Assembly (NCBI GenBank): GCA_964450955.1
Contig: CAYVFI010000013.1
Location: forward strand, 1-64,000
Source: CAYNWT01 sp964450955
Lineage (GTDB): Bacteria; Planctomycetota; Planctomycetia; Planctomycetales; Planctomycetaceae
Length of the DNA: 64,000 nucleotides
Direction: 5' to 3'
Below the pieces are notes generated by a model. That model did not search any database and had not been told where the DNA came from. It saw nothing but the letters and a program-made list of their open reading frames with translations. A program made the position numbers and the translations under genes. Every line of letters begins with the position of its first letter. Position 1 is the first letter of the stretch. Positions 7,993 to 17,450 of this stretch are shown here, piece by piece.

Positions 7993-9450
7993 ATGTCTGT
8001 TCGCGATCTTGAACCTAAAGCTCTTTGGAACCATTTTGCCGATCTGAACGCGGTTCCACGTCCTTCCAAGCAGGAAGAACGGGTCATTGAGTTCGCAAGG
8101 ACGTTTGGTGAGTCTCTGGGACTGGAGACGATGGTCGACGAGGTTGGCAACGTCATCATTCGCAAACCGGCTTCGCCCGGCATGGAAGACCGCACCCCAA
8201 TTGTCATGCAATCGCACCTGGACATGGTGCACCAGAAAAACGCGGATACTGATTTCGACTTCAACACGCAGGGCATCGACATGTACGTCGACGGCGATTG
8301 GGTCCGTGCTCGCGGAACCACGCTCGGCGCGGACAACGGTTTGGGCGTCGCCAGCATCATGACCGTGCTGTCGTCAGACGACATCGCTCATCCACCAGTC
8401 GAAGCGCTGTTTACGATTGACGAAGAAACCGGCATGACCGGCGCGCAGGGGCTGAAGGGTGGTTTGCTAAACGGAAAAATTCTGCTGAACCTGGACACGG
8501 AAGAAGACAACGAACTCACCATCGGTTGCGCGGGCGGTGTCGATGTCACGGCCACACATTCGTACTCGGCCGATGCAACGCCGGCAGGGATGGTTGGCTA
8601 TCGTGTTTTCGTACGTGGGCTGAAGGGTGGTCACTCAGGTGTCGACATTCATCTTGGTCGCGGTAACGCCAACAAGTTGATGAACCGTTTGTTGTGGGGC
8701 GCGGCGACTGGGTGTTCGATTCGTATCGGTGAAATTGATGGCGGGAGCCTGAGGAACGCAATTCCTCGCGAGTCGTTTGCTATCGTGGCCGTGCCGGAAG
8801 ACAAAGCGGCGGATTTCGAAGCGTGGATTGCCGCGGAAGCCGCGGTTGTGTGTTCGGAATACGCGACAACTGATCCGGACGCAGAGATCGGTTGCGAGAA
8901 AACCGACGCGCCTGCCGGAGTCCTGCCCGCCGACCTGCAAAAGCTGTTGCTGGGCGTTGTCTACTCGTGCCCCTGCGGCATCCACCGTATGTGCCCCGAT
9001 ATCGACGATTTGGTTCAGACATCCAACAACCTCGCGCGCGTTCTGGTCAAGGACGGCGACCTAACGATTTGTTGCCTGACACGGAGTTCGGTTAACACTG
9101 AACGCGATGACCTGGCCAACGCGATTACCGCCGGTCTGGAACTATTGGGTGGAACCGTCGAACAGTCCGGCGGCTACCCTGGTTGGAAACCTGTGCCCGG
9201 TTCAGACATCGTCAAGTTGATGTCGGCGTTGTACGAAGAGATGTTTGGTGAGTCTGCAGACGTCGCCGCCTGTCATGCCGGTCTGGAGTGTGGAATCCTG
9301 GGCCAGAACTATCCCGACATGGAAATGATTTCCTTCGGCCCGTGCATCCGCGGCGCCCACTCACCAGACGAACGCGCCGGAATCGCGTCGCTGCAGAAGT
9401 ACTGGAGCTTCCTGTTGGAAACACTAAAGCGAATTCCAAAAGCGGCGTAG
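7993..9450 (+). CDS. pepD: Beta-Ala-His / Xaa-His dipeptidase (M20 family)
   Basis: A 485-residue metallopeptidase of the M20C type that hydrolyses dipeptides, classically Xaa-His. The metal-binding and catalytic residues are visible: HLD (His75, Asp77), the bridging Asp114 in GADNGLG, and the Glu144-Glu145 pair in IDEETGMTG. The lid domain has RGLKGGHSGVDI, and a late HAGLECGIL supplies another ligand. Length fits the family. The reading frame stays open back to 7795, but homology begins at MSVRDLEPKALW, so I start at 7993; an ATG at 7984 is also possible. No neighbour obviously shares its pathway. Cytosolic peptide catabolism is the likely role. Confidence 0.9.
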   Translation: MSVRDLEPKALWNHFADLNAVPRPSKQEERVIEFARTFGESLGLETMVDEVGNVIIRKPASPGMEDRTPIVMQSHLDMVHQKNADTDFDFNTQGIDMYVDGDWVRARGTTLGADNGLGVASIMTVLSSDDIAHPPVEALFTIDEETGMTGAQGLKGGLLNGKILLNLDTEEDNELTIGCAGGVDVTATHSYSADATPAGMVGYRVFVRGLKGGHSGVDIHLGRGNANKLMNRLLWGAATGCSIRIGEIDGGSLRNAIPRESFAIVAVPEDKAADFEAWIAAEAAVVCSEYATTDPDAEIGCEKTDAPAGVLPADLQKLLLGVVYSCPCGIHRMCPDIDDLVQTSNNLARVLVKDGDLTICCLTRSSVNTERDDLANAITAGLELLGGTVEQSGGYPGWKPVPGSDIVKLMSALYEEMFGESADVAACHAGLECGILGQNYPDMEMISFGPCIRGAHSPDERAGIASLQKYWSFLLETLKRIPKAA

Positions 9451-9619
9451 TTGCTGGTCACAGGTTTGTGGACCACGAAACGCAAACGGGGCACCAGGCA
9501 AAGGCTCAGGCCCCGTGGTTTGTCTCACTGATAAGCCGGCGCGGTCCCGGCTAAGGATATCCACGGTGTTTGACCGTGATTCGTTTGGGGCGGTATCATC
9601 ACTCCAGCAAAGGACAACG

Positions 9620-9820
9620 ATGGCCGAACCGCAGCAAGAATCACAAAACTCTTTCGAAGCCGAAGCCGAACAGGCTGAGACGGGGCTGATTGCTGAGTTC
9701 TGGGACTTCATCAAACACAACAAGAAGTGGTGGCTTACGCCAATCATCATCATTGTGCTGTTGATGGCCGGAGTGATTCTGCTGGGGCCGGCGGCACCGT
9801 TTATCTACCCGATGTTCTAA
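9620..9820 (+). CDS. DUF5989 family small membrane protein
   Basis: A 66-residue protein: an acidic N-terminal third, then FWDFIKHNKKWWLTPIIIIV, one transmembrane helix, and an APFIYPMF end. This KxWWLxP-TM-APFIY layout is that of the DUF5989 family. An AAAGGA sequence lies about 6 bases before the ATG; an upstream in-frame TTG at 9515 lacks one. The family is often found near carbamoyltransferase genes, but none is present here. It probably sits in the inner membrane; function unknown. Confidence 0.8.
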   Translation: MAEPQQESQNSFEAEAEQAETGLIAEFWDFIKHNKKWWLTPIIIIVLLMAGVILLGPAAPFIYPMF

Positions 9821-9901
9821 CATTGGCCATCGGCGTGAAGGCCGCGATGCCTGTGATCTCGCTACCCGTCTGATACGATCTTCCGCACAGGAGATCACAA
9901 G

Positions 9902-10381
9902 ATGGCGAAGAAGCGGATTGTCACCACAACCATCAACGGACGCGAAGAACAATTCCTTTGCGAACCGCGGGAAACGTTGCTGGAAGTTCTGCGTGATACA
10001 CTGGACTTAACAGGAACCAAACAAGGGTGTTCCAACGGAAACTGCGGAGCCTGCACGATTCTGCTGGACGGCCGCGCGGTGGATAGCTGCCTGGTTTTGG
10101 CTGTCGAAACCGAAGGCGCCGACCTGCAGACGATTGAAGGCGTTGCATCGGGCGAAGGGCTGGATCCAATCCAAACCTGCTTCCTTGAAGGCGCCGCTTT
10201 GCAGTGTGGAGTGTGCACGCCGGGGTTCATCATGTCAGCGAAGGCACTGCTGGAAAAAGAGCCCGAACCAGACGAAGAACGCATCCGGTTCTATCTTGCC
10301 GGGAACCTGTGTCGCTGTACCGGCTACGACAAAATCGTCCGCGCGGTTCAGGAAGCAGCCACAAAAAAGGCAGAAACCTAG
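9902..10381 (+). CDS. Molybdenum hydroxylase small subunit, 2x[2Fe-2S]
   Basis: A 159-residue iron-sulfur subunit of the xanthine dehydrogenase / CO dehydrogenase superfamily. The plant-type ferredoxin cluster cysteines are Cys43, Cys48, Cys51 (GCSNGNCGACTILLDG) and Cys63. The second cluster in the all-helical domain uses Cys102, Cys105 (CGVCTPGF), Cys137 and Cys139 (GNLCRCTGYDKI). It transfers electrons from the molybdenum subunit encoded 84 bp downstream on the same strand. No FAD subunit is encoded beside it, so the electron acceptor is open. Confidence 0.93.
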   Translation: MAKKRIVTTTINGREEQFLCEPRETLLEVLRDTLDLTGTKQGCSNGNCGACTILLDGRAVDSCLVLAVETEGADLQTIEGVASGEGLDPIQTCFLEGAALQCGVCTPGFIMSAKALLEKEPEPDEERIRFYLAGNLCRCTGYDKIVRAVQEAATKKAET

Positions 10382-10465
10382 CGCCCCTGATGAGCCGCAG
10401 GCGCCAGCCTCGGGCCTCGCAACCAAAACACAACCAGTACTGTCAGCCTCTCGCGGCGGAACATC

Positions 10466-12745
10466 ATGACAACCGAAGCCAAACCCGATTACAAAGTCAT
10501 CGGCACCCGCCCGGTGCGACCCGACGGAGTCGACAAAGTCACCGGCCGCGCGAAGTACGGGGCTGACATCGCGATGTCTGGAATGTTGCACGGAGCCATC
10601 CTGCGCAGCCCGATCGCTCACGGTGTCATCAAACGCATCGATACCAGCAAAGCTGAAGCTCTTGCCGGCGTGCATGGTGTTCTGACATTTGGTGATATGC
10701 CAAAGCTGGGTAGTGCGATTCTGGATTTGGGTGAGGGGCTGTTTGATCTCGCCGATGTACAACGCAACGTGCTGGCCAACGACAAAGTTCTGTACGTCGG
10801 CCACGCTATCGCGGCAGTCGCAGCCGACACCGCCGCAATCGCACAGGAAGCGGCCGCGTTGATTGAAGTCGAACTGGACGAACTCCCGCCGGTTCTCGAC
10901 GTGCGCGAAGCGATGCAGGATGATTCACCCATTTTGCATCCAGCCATGCGAACAACTGCCGTGGCATCGGCGACTGAACCCGACGACAAACCAACCAACA
11001 TTGCCAAACACTTTCTGCATCTCAAGGGCGACATTGACGCCGGCTTTGCCGCGGCGACAACCGTCATCGAACGCGAATTCACAACCGCGACGGTTCACCA
11101 GGGATACATCGAACCGCACACCGCCACCGCACTGTGGAACGCCGATGGCAATATCACCGTGTGGACCAGCACGCAGGGTTCGTTCACTGTGCGGCAACAA
11201 TTGTGCGGCCTGCTGCAACAGCCGCTGGTGAAAATCAAAGTGGTGCCGATGGAAATTGGCGGCGGGTTCGGCGGAAAGATTGTCGTCTACCTTCCGCCAC
11301 TGGCCGCATTGTTGTCAAAGGAAACCGGCCGGCCTGTGAAGTTCACAATGGACCGCAAAGAGGTTCTTGAAGCAACCGGTCCGACGCCCGCATCGTGGAT
11401 GCGAATGAAGGTCGGTGTGAACGGCGACGGCATCATCACTGCCGCCGATGCGGAAATCGCATTCGACGCCGGAGCCTTCCCCGGTTCTCCCGTTGGAGCC
11501 GCCTGCGGAACCGTATTTGCCTGCTACGAAATGGAAAACGCGCGCGTCAACGGATACGACGTGTGTGTCACAAAACCAGCAACCCGCGCCTACCGCGCAC
11601 CGGGTGCGACTCAGGCGGCGTTCGCTCTTGAAACCGTGCTCGACGAAATCTGCGAACACTTAAAACTCGATCCCATCGAGTTCCGTCTCAAGAACGCATC
11701 GAAAGAAGGTACACGCCGAGTTGACGGGCCAAGGTTCGCTCGCATCGGAATGTGGGAAACCGTCGAGGCCATCAAGAACAGCGATCACTGCGCGCAGCCG
11801 ATTGACAAAGACGCTGCACCGGTCCATTCGCCAAACGCAAAGCGCGGCCGCGGTATCGCATCCGGTTTCTGGTTCAACGCTGGCATGAAGTCGGCTGTCA
11901 GCGCGAATGTGAATCCGGACGGAACCGTCTCGCTGATCGAAGGTTCCACCGACATCGGCGGCAGCCGCGCCAGCCTGGCCATGCAATTGGCCGAGACGCT
12001 TGGAATCAAAGTTGAAGACGTGCATCCAACCGTCGTGGATACGGATAGTGTTGGCTACACAGACGTCACCGGCGGCAGTCGCGTGACGTATTCCACCGGC
12101 ATCGCGGTTCACGCAGCGGGTCTGGATATTCAAAACCAAATCAAAGCCCGCGCGGCGTCGATTTGGAATGTTCCGGTCGAACAGACAACGTATGAAGACG
12201 GCGGAGTGTCCGGGCCGGACGACAAGCGGTTGACGTTTGCTGAACTCGCCGGCAAATCGGGCGAACCGATTGTCGGCCGCGGTTCGTCCGCGAAAAACCA
12301 GCCCGGCGGCGCGTTTGGAACACACGTTGTCGATGTGGAAGTCGATGTCGATACCGGGAAGGTTCAGATCCTCCGCTACACCGCCGCGCAAGACGCGGGC
12401 ACGGCAATTCACCCGTCGTACGTGGAAGGCCAAATGCAGGGCGGAGTTGTCCAGGGTATCGGCTGGGCGCTGAACGAAGAATATGTCTACGACAAACGCG
12501 GCGTCATGCGAAATGCCAGCTTCCTGGACTACCGGATGCCAACCTGCCTCGACGTGCCGATGATTGATACCATCATTGTCGAAGTCCCCAACCCGGGTCA
12601 TCCATTTGGAGTCCGCGGCGTGGGCGAGGTTCCCATTGTTCCACCGCCGGCCGCCGTCGCAAACGCAATTTACGACGCGGTTGGGGTTCGCATGAACCAC
12701 CTGCCAATGTCGCCACCCAATCTGCTTGCCGAAATCCTGCGCTAG
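10466..12745 (+). CDS. Molybdopterin-binding subunit of a xanthine dehydrogenase-family hydroxylase
   Basis: A 759-residue catalytic subunit. RPDGVDKVTGRAKYGAD opens the typical N-terminal domain. The molybdopterin-binding part has EIGGGFGGK, the loop AYRAPGATQ, and near the C-terminus GVGEVP with the catalytic base Glu. The AYRAPG loop lacks the cysteine of aerobic CO dehydrogenase (AYRCSFR), so CO oxidation is unlikely. The substrate, an aldehyde, purine or other N-heterocycle, cannot be told from sequence. It forms an apparent two-gene operon with the Fe-S subunit. No Tat signal is visible, so a cytosolic complex is likely. Confidence 0.92.
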   Translation: MTTEAKPDYKVIGTRPVRPDGVDKVTGRAKYGADIAMSGMLHGAILRSPIAHGVIKRIDTSKAEALAGVHGVLTFGDMPKLGSAILDLGEGLFDLADVQRNVLANDKVLYVGHAIAAVAADTAAIAQEAAALIEVELDELPPVLDVREAMQDDSPILHPAMRTTAVASATEPDDKPTNIAKHFLHLKGDIDAGFAAATTVIEREFTTATVHQGYIEPHTATALWNADGNITVWTSTQGSFTVRQQLCGLLQQPLVKIKVVPMEIGGGFGGKIVVYLPPLAALLSKETGRPVKFTMDRKEVLEATGPTPASWMRMKVGVNGDGIITAADAEIAFDAGAFPGSPVGAACGTVFACYEMENARVNGYDVCVTKPATRAYRAPGATQAAFALETVLDEICEHLKLDPIEFRLKNASKEGTRRVDGPRFARIGMWETVEAIKNSDHCAQPIDKDAAPVHSPNAKRGRGIASGFWFNAGMKSAVSANVNPDGTVSLIEGSTDIGGSRASLAMQLAETLGIKVEDVHPTVVDTDSVGYTDVTGGSRVTYSTGIAVHAAGLDIQNQIKARAASIWNVPVEQTTYEDGGVSGPDDKRLTFAELAGKSGEPIVGRGSSAKNQPGGAFGTHVVDVEVDVDTGKVQILRYTAAQDAGTAIHPSYVEGQMQGGVVQGIGWALNEEYVYDKRGVMRNASFLDYRMPTCLDVPMIDTIIVEVPNPGHPFGVRGVGEVPIVPPPAAVANAIYDAVGVRMNHLPMSPPNLLAEILR

Positions 12746-13202
12746 AAATCCAGCGTTCGCGGTTTACCGGCCGTTATGATTTTGTTTCTGACAGGGCTTT
12801 GCCATGCGATTTACCATGTTGCCGCCGCTGTTGCCTGGTCCTTGTCCCACCGCGCATTGTCAGGGCGTTGCTACCGGTCACTGACCACCATGTGCATGTG
12901 CTTCGCTGCCGCAGCGTGAGATGGACAAATTGTCTGCGAATCGGTCGCCACGGTTTGAATGTATCCCTGGCCGGCCGAAGTAAGCTGCGGCCCCACCGAG
13001 TGCGAGAGTGAAAGAACAGTGGACGAACCTACGGCTGTGGTGTGGAGTTGTACAACTGGCTGCGACTTATCTTGCCCACGTTGCCCGCCTGGTCGCGCGA
13101 TGAATACACGCAATGTGCTGCGTTGCGCTCACGTGGGTTTAAGTTTTCAGCTAAGATGAGTCGAGAATGTACGCCGAGATGGACTTCACTGGATCTGCGA
13201 AA
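12746..13202 (+). other. Intergenic region without recognised gene
   Basis: About 460 bp between the molybdenum hydroxylase and the giant PVC-type protein. Short open frames occur on both strands but none has a recognisable motif, signal peptide or plausible ribosome-binding site. It presumably holds the promoter of the downstream gene; no clear -35/-10 pair or hairpin was seen. Confidence 0.6.
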
Positions 13203-16200
13203 ATGCAACGCCTCTGCTTGAGTGCTCTGACGACCCTTAGCCTGCTGTCGGTTCCGGCCGCTTACTGCCAGGATGGCGATTTTGGTGAGCTGCCGAAGTT
13301 TGAAGTCAGGGACGGCGACCGTGTCGTCTTTCTTGGTTCTGAATTCACCGAGCAGGCGATCAAGCACAACTATCTTGAAGCAGAATTGACCGCGCGATGG
13401 CCCGACCGCCGCGCAAGTTTTTTCAACTTGGGTTGGTCGGGCGACACGCCCAGCGGGATCGCTCGGGGCTATTTTGGGGACGCCGAAGAAGGCTACAAAC
13501 GGCTGATTGAAGAACTCGACCGCATCAAGCCAACGGTCATATTTCTGGCCTACGGATCGAACTTCGAAGGCAAGACGACAGAAAAATTCAGCGCAGATTT
13601 TACGAAGCTCTATAAGAAGGCTCGGCAGTACACAGACCGCACAGTGGTTCTCACGCCGCCGCCTGTCGAATCGCGTCCGAAGCCCTGGCCCAGTGCTCAG
13701 ATACTTAACAACCGCCGCCGCGCGGTTACGCGAATGTTGAAATTCCTGTTCGTCTCAGAATCTGAACCATCGTTCTTCGTGAATCTGTTTGGTTCGCTCG
13801 AACGCCGTCTGCGTTCGCCCACTCGCCCGCTAACAACCGACGGTTTGCGGTTCACCGCAGAAGGCTACCGGCTTATCTCAGGCCTGATTGTTCGAGCCGT
13901 ACGTGCTGAAAATACGGAAGCTCGCACAAACCTTCCGCAAGAAAAATTCGACGAACTGCGCAAACTGATTGGTGAGAAAAACCGGTTGTACTTCCACCGG
14001 TACCGCCCGCAAAACGAAACCTACCTACGCGGGTTTCGCAAGCACGAACAGGGGCAGAACGCGAAAGAGATTGCAGAATTCGACGCGCTCATTTCGAAAG
14101 CAGAAGATCGAATCTATGCCTTCCTGAAGGGCCAGCCAGTGCCTGACCCAATCCCCGAACCACCGCCCATCGAACTGTCTTTCACCGCGCTTGATCCGGA
14201 AGATCAACGGGCTGACTTCACCATGGCTGAGGGGTTGGAAATTTCTGTGTTCGCGTCAGAGCCAATGATTGCGAACCCCATCCACATGAACTTCGACGGC
14301 AAAGGCCGCTTGTGGGTCGCAACCAGCCCGATTTACCCGCAAATCAAACCCGGTGCGAAGCCACGCGACGAGATTGTGATTCTTGAAGACGCTGACGGCG
14401 ATGGAGTCGCCGATACACGCACTGTGTTCGCAGACGATCTATTGATTCCGACTGCGGTTCTTCCTGACGAACGCGGTGGCGCGTACGTTGCGAACTCAAC
14501 AGAGCTCCTGCATCTGGTTGATACTGATGGCGATGGAAAAGCCGATCGCCGCCGCGTTGTGTTCGCTGGATTCGGAACCGAAGACACGCACCACATTTTG
14601 CACACGTTCCGCTGGGGACCGGACGGCGCGATTTACTTTAATCAGTCCATCTACATTCACACGCACATGGAAACTCCCGTCGGTGTTCGGCGATTAATGG
14701 GATCCGGCATTTGGCGGTACGACCCCAGGACGGGCATCGCGGATGTTGTCATGCGAGGTCTTGTGAATCCGTGGGGGCACATTTTTGACAACTATGGGCA
14801 AAGCTTCCTGACCGACGGAGCCGGCGGGAACGGGATTAACTATGGATTTCCTGGTGCCGCGTATCAGACAGCCGTTGGATACCCAAGAACCCTGCGCGGG
14901 ATGAATCCTGGGCAGCCAAAGCACTGCGGCCTGGAAATTATTACGGGGTCTCACTGGCCCGATGAATGGCAGGGGACACTGGTAACAAACGACTTTCGCG
15001 GCAACCGCATTAACCGGTTCCGTTTGTCAGAAGAAGGTTCGGGTTACATTTCGACGCAGCTTCCGGACTTGCTGACTTCGAAGCACAGAGCGTTCCGGCC
15101 TGTTGATTTGAAGATGGGGCCGGACGGAACGCTGTTCATTGCTGATTGGTACAACCCGATTATCAACCACGGCGAAGTGGACTTTCGCGATTCACGCCGC
15201 GACTACAAGCACGGTCGTATTTGGCGGGTGAGCGTCAAAGGTCGCCCCCGCACGAAAATTCCTGAGCTCGCCGATGCGTCGGTTAGAGAACTGCTGGACA
15301 TGCTTAAGCTGCCTGAACAACGAACACGGCATATGGTTCGTATCGAACTGCGAAAGCGGAACAAGTTCGATGTGCGAATCGCGTTAGACGAGTGGACCGA
15401 TGCAATCGCTGACGACGATTACGCTTTGCTGATGGAAAGCCTGTGGACTCATGAAGCGGTCAGCAACTACGACCTTCCGTTGCTGAAGCGGTTGCTGTCA
15501 GCTCCCGATCACCGGTACCGAGCCGCCAGCGTGCGCATGCTGGGCCATATTGGTGAACGAGTCGATTCCGACGGCGCCTTGCTGGCCGCCGCCGTCAAAG
15601 ACAAGCACCCACAGGTCCGACTCGAAGCGATTGGGGCACTCCGGTCGATGCCGTCAAAGAAAGCGGCCGAGCTTTCCATGAGCATCCTGGATGCGCCGAT
15701 GGACAAGTATCTGGACTTTGGTTTGTGGGTCTCAATGCGCGAGCTTGAAGAACACTGGTTCCCGACACTGGACAGCGATTCTCCCGTCGACTTCAAATCC
15801 GACTCACGCAAACTTTTGTTCGCTCTTCGAGCCATCGGCAAGCCCGGCGTCGCGGAACCGTTAGTGAAACTGCTGGAGTCCGATTCACTGAATCAAAACG
15901 AATGGAAAGATGTCGTTGCAATGATTGGCGACTTCGGCCAACCAAAGCAACTCAAGCGTCTGTTTGAGATCGCTCAGACAGACGAAACCAACCGCGATGC
16001 CGCCCTGTCTGCTTTGGTCACCGCCGCCCAACGGCGTAAGGTGAAGCCGGAAGGTTCGCTTAACAAACTTCAGGAATTGATCGACAACCCCAGGGCTTTG
16101 CACCTTGCCGGGCTCTGGCAGTTCGAACCCCTGCATCCCAAACTTCAGGAAGTCGCCGAGACCGGAACCGGCCCCACGCAGTTTGCGGCGCTACGGGGAC

Positions 16201-17393
16201 TTGCGGCATTCAAAGATGCGGACGGACTGAACGCGGTTATCCAGTCAGCACCAAATCTTCCGGCGCGGCGTTCTGCAATCGCACAGCTTGCGACCTTCGA
16301 CGAGCAGTCTGCGGCCGGCAAAGCTGCGGAGTTTCTTGCCGCGCTTGGCCCGGATGACGCAACGGAAGTTGGGCCACTTGTTGGAGCCTTCCTGAGTCGT
16401 AAACAAGGCGGCGGAGCTCTGACCGACGCACTGCGCGATGTGCGAGTGAACGGGGCGGTTGCTGCAGCCGGGATTCGTCGAGCCAGTTCGGCCGGGCGAA
16501 ACGGAAAATCAGTGGTCGATGTCTTCCGCGCGATCGGTTCTGTTGCGGCAATGAAAATGGAATTAACCCCCGACGAAATGGCCACACTGATTGCGGACGT
16601 TCAAACCAAGGGCGACCCTCGACAAGGGGAAGTAGTCTATCGCCGCGCAGGACTTGGATGCATCAAGTGTCACGCCATTGGAGGAGCCGGCGGGATTTTG
16701 GGGCCGGACATGGTTTCACTGGGAGCCAGTTCTCCGGTGGACTACATCATCGAATCCATGCTGCAGCCGTCGGCAAAAATTAAAGAGGGGTACCACACGA
16801 CCACAATCGTGACCGATGCAGGAACGCAGGTGTCCGGCAAGTTGATTTCAGAAGATGCCAATAACGTGGTGATTCGCGACGCTGAGAACAAAGACTACAC
16901 GGTCCCGGTTGAGAGCATTGACGAACGCGTGAAAAGCCCCACGTCGCTCATGCCGACAGATCTTGTCGCCAAACTTCCGCGTGCTCAGTTTGTCGATCTC
17001 CTGTCGTTCCTTTCATCACTGGGCAAGGAAGGTCCGTTTAAGGTTCCTGCAAACCGATACGGTCGTCGCTGGCTGATGCAGGACGGTTCAACAGTCTACA
17101 GCCGAGTGGACGGCTCGCTGCCAATCGAAGACATGAAAGGCAAGGTCGCCACTCTGGAGATTGAAGTCACAACGCCGGGCGCGATTGCTTTGCGAGTTGA
17201 CGGCTGGGATGGTCTGCGAATCACACGTGATGATCTTAAAGATAATCTTCGGGCCGAACGAATTGTGCAGGACCTTCCAGTCGGTCGGTACCGCTTCCAC
17301 TTCGAAGTCACGGGACGCCGTACGCAGTCGCTGCGAGTCGAGCTACTGGACTCACCTGAACTCACCGGCCGAGCAGTTCCCGTGAACAGGTAA
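13203..17393 (+). CDS. PVC-type heme-binding protein: SGNH + dehydrogenase propeller + HEAT + cytochrome c
   Basis: A 1396-residue exported multidomain protein. The signal peptide MQRLCLSALTTLSLLSVPAA argues for the ATG at 13203; in-frame ATGs at 13167 and 13179 would put 8-12 residues before it. About residues 30-250 look like an SGNH/GDSL-type hydrolase domain (RVVFLGSEFTEQ, NLGWSGDTPSG, VIFLAYGSNFEGK, DGLRFTAEGYRLI). About 330-690 is the PVC-type membrane-bound dehydrogenase propeller (ANPIHMNFDGKGRLWVATSP, ADWYNPIINHGEVDFRD). About 700-1110 is HEAT-like helical repeats. Then a c-type heme CIKCH sits in the TIGR02603-like domain (GGAGGILGPDM, IIESMLQPS), and a short beta domain ends it. 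Such proteins are a planctomycete hallmark and are thought to oxidise sugars or alcohols, unproven here. Confidence 0.9.
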   Translation: MQRLCLSALTTLSLLSVPAAYCQDGDFGELPKFEVRDGDRVVFLGSEFTEQAIKHNYLEAELTARWPDRRASFFNLGWSGDTPSGIARGYFGDAEEGYKRLIEELDRIKPTVIFLAYGSNFEGKTTEKFSADFTKLYKKARQYTDRTVVLTPPPVESRPKPWPSAQILNNRRRAVTRMLKFLFVSESEPSFFVNLFGSLERRLRSPTRPLTTDGLRFTAEGYRLISGLIVRAVRAENTEARTNLPQEKFDELRKLIGEKNRLYFHRYRPQNETYLRGFRKHEQGQNAKEIAEFDALISKAEDRIYAFLKGQPVPDPIPEPPPIELSFTALDPEDQRADFTMAEGLEISVFASEPMIANPIHMNFDGKGRLWVATSPIYPQIKPGAKPRDEIVILEDADGDGVADTRTVFADDLLIPTAVLPDERGGAYVANSTELLHLVDTDGDGKADRRRVVFAGFGTEDTHHILHTFRWGPDGAIYFNQSIYIHTHMETPVGVRRLMGSGIWRYDPRTGIADVVMRGLVNPWGHIFDNYGQSFLTDGAGGNGINYGFPGAAYQTAVGYPRTLRGMNPGQPKHCGLEIITGSHWPDEWQGTLVTNDFRGNRINRFRLSEEGSGYISTQLPDLLTSKHRAFRPVDLKMGPDGTLFIADWYNPIINHGEVDFRDSRRDYKHGRIWRVSVKGRPRTKIPELADASVRELLDMLKLPEQRTRHMVRIELRKRNKFDVRIALDEWTDAIADDDYALLMESLWTHEAVSNYDLPLLKRLLSAPDHRYRAASVRMLGHIGERVDSDGALLAAAVKDKHPQVRLEAIGALRSMPSKKAAELSMSILDAPMDKYLDFGLWVSMRELEEHWFPTLDSDSPVDFKSDSRKLLFALRAIGKPGVAEPLVKLLESDSLNQNEWKDVVAMIGDFGQPKQLKRLFEIAQTDETNRDAALSALVTAAQRRKVKPEGSLNKLQELIDNPRALHLAGLWQFEPLHPKLQEVAETGTGPTQFAALRGLAAFKDADGLNAVIQSAPNLPARRSAIAQLATFDEQSAAGKAAEFLAALGPDDATEVGPLVGAFLSRKQGGGALTDALRDVRVNGAVAAAGIRRASSAGRNGKSVVDVFRAIGSVAAMKMELTPDEMATLIADVQTKGDPRQGEVVYRRAGLGCIKCHAIGGAGGILGPDMVSLGASSPVDYIIESMLQPSAKIKEGYHTTTIVTDAGTQVSGKLISEDANNVVIRDAENKDYTVPVESIDERVKSPTSLMPTDLVAKLPRAQFVDLLSFLSSLGKEGPFKVPANRYGRRWLMQDGSTVYSRVDGSLPIEDMKGKVATLEIEVTTPGAIALRVDGWDGLRITRDDLKDNLRAERIVQDLPVGRYRFHFEVTGRRTQSLRVELLDSPELTGRAVPVNR

Positions 17394-17419
17394 AACCTGC
17401 TGCAGGCTTAAGCAGGTTT
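17393..17419 (+). terminator. Stem-loop just after the giant PVC-type gene
   Basis: A perfect 9-bp stem (AAACCTGCT and AGCAGGTTT) with a 9-nt loop begins at the stop codon. A short run of T follows some 8 bases later (AAAAGTTTTAG). It is a plausible intrinsic terminator or mRNA 3' end stabiliser. Confidence 0.55.
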
Positions 17420-17450
17420 CACAAAAGTTTTAGGTAGCGGTTGTGGTGAC

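Noticed and set aside
11660..12700. 346-residue open frame antisense to the molybdenum hydroxylase large subunit
   Set aside because: It is a shadow of codon bias in a clearly real gene; composition is Arg/Asp/Asn-heavy and no motif is present.
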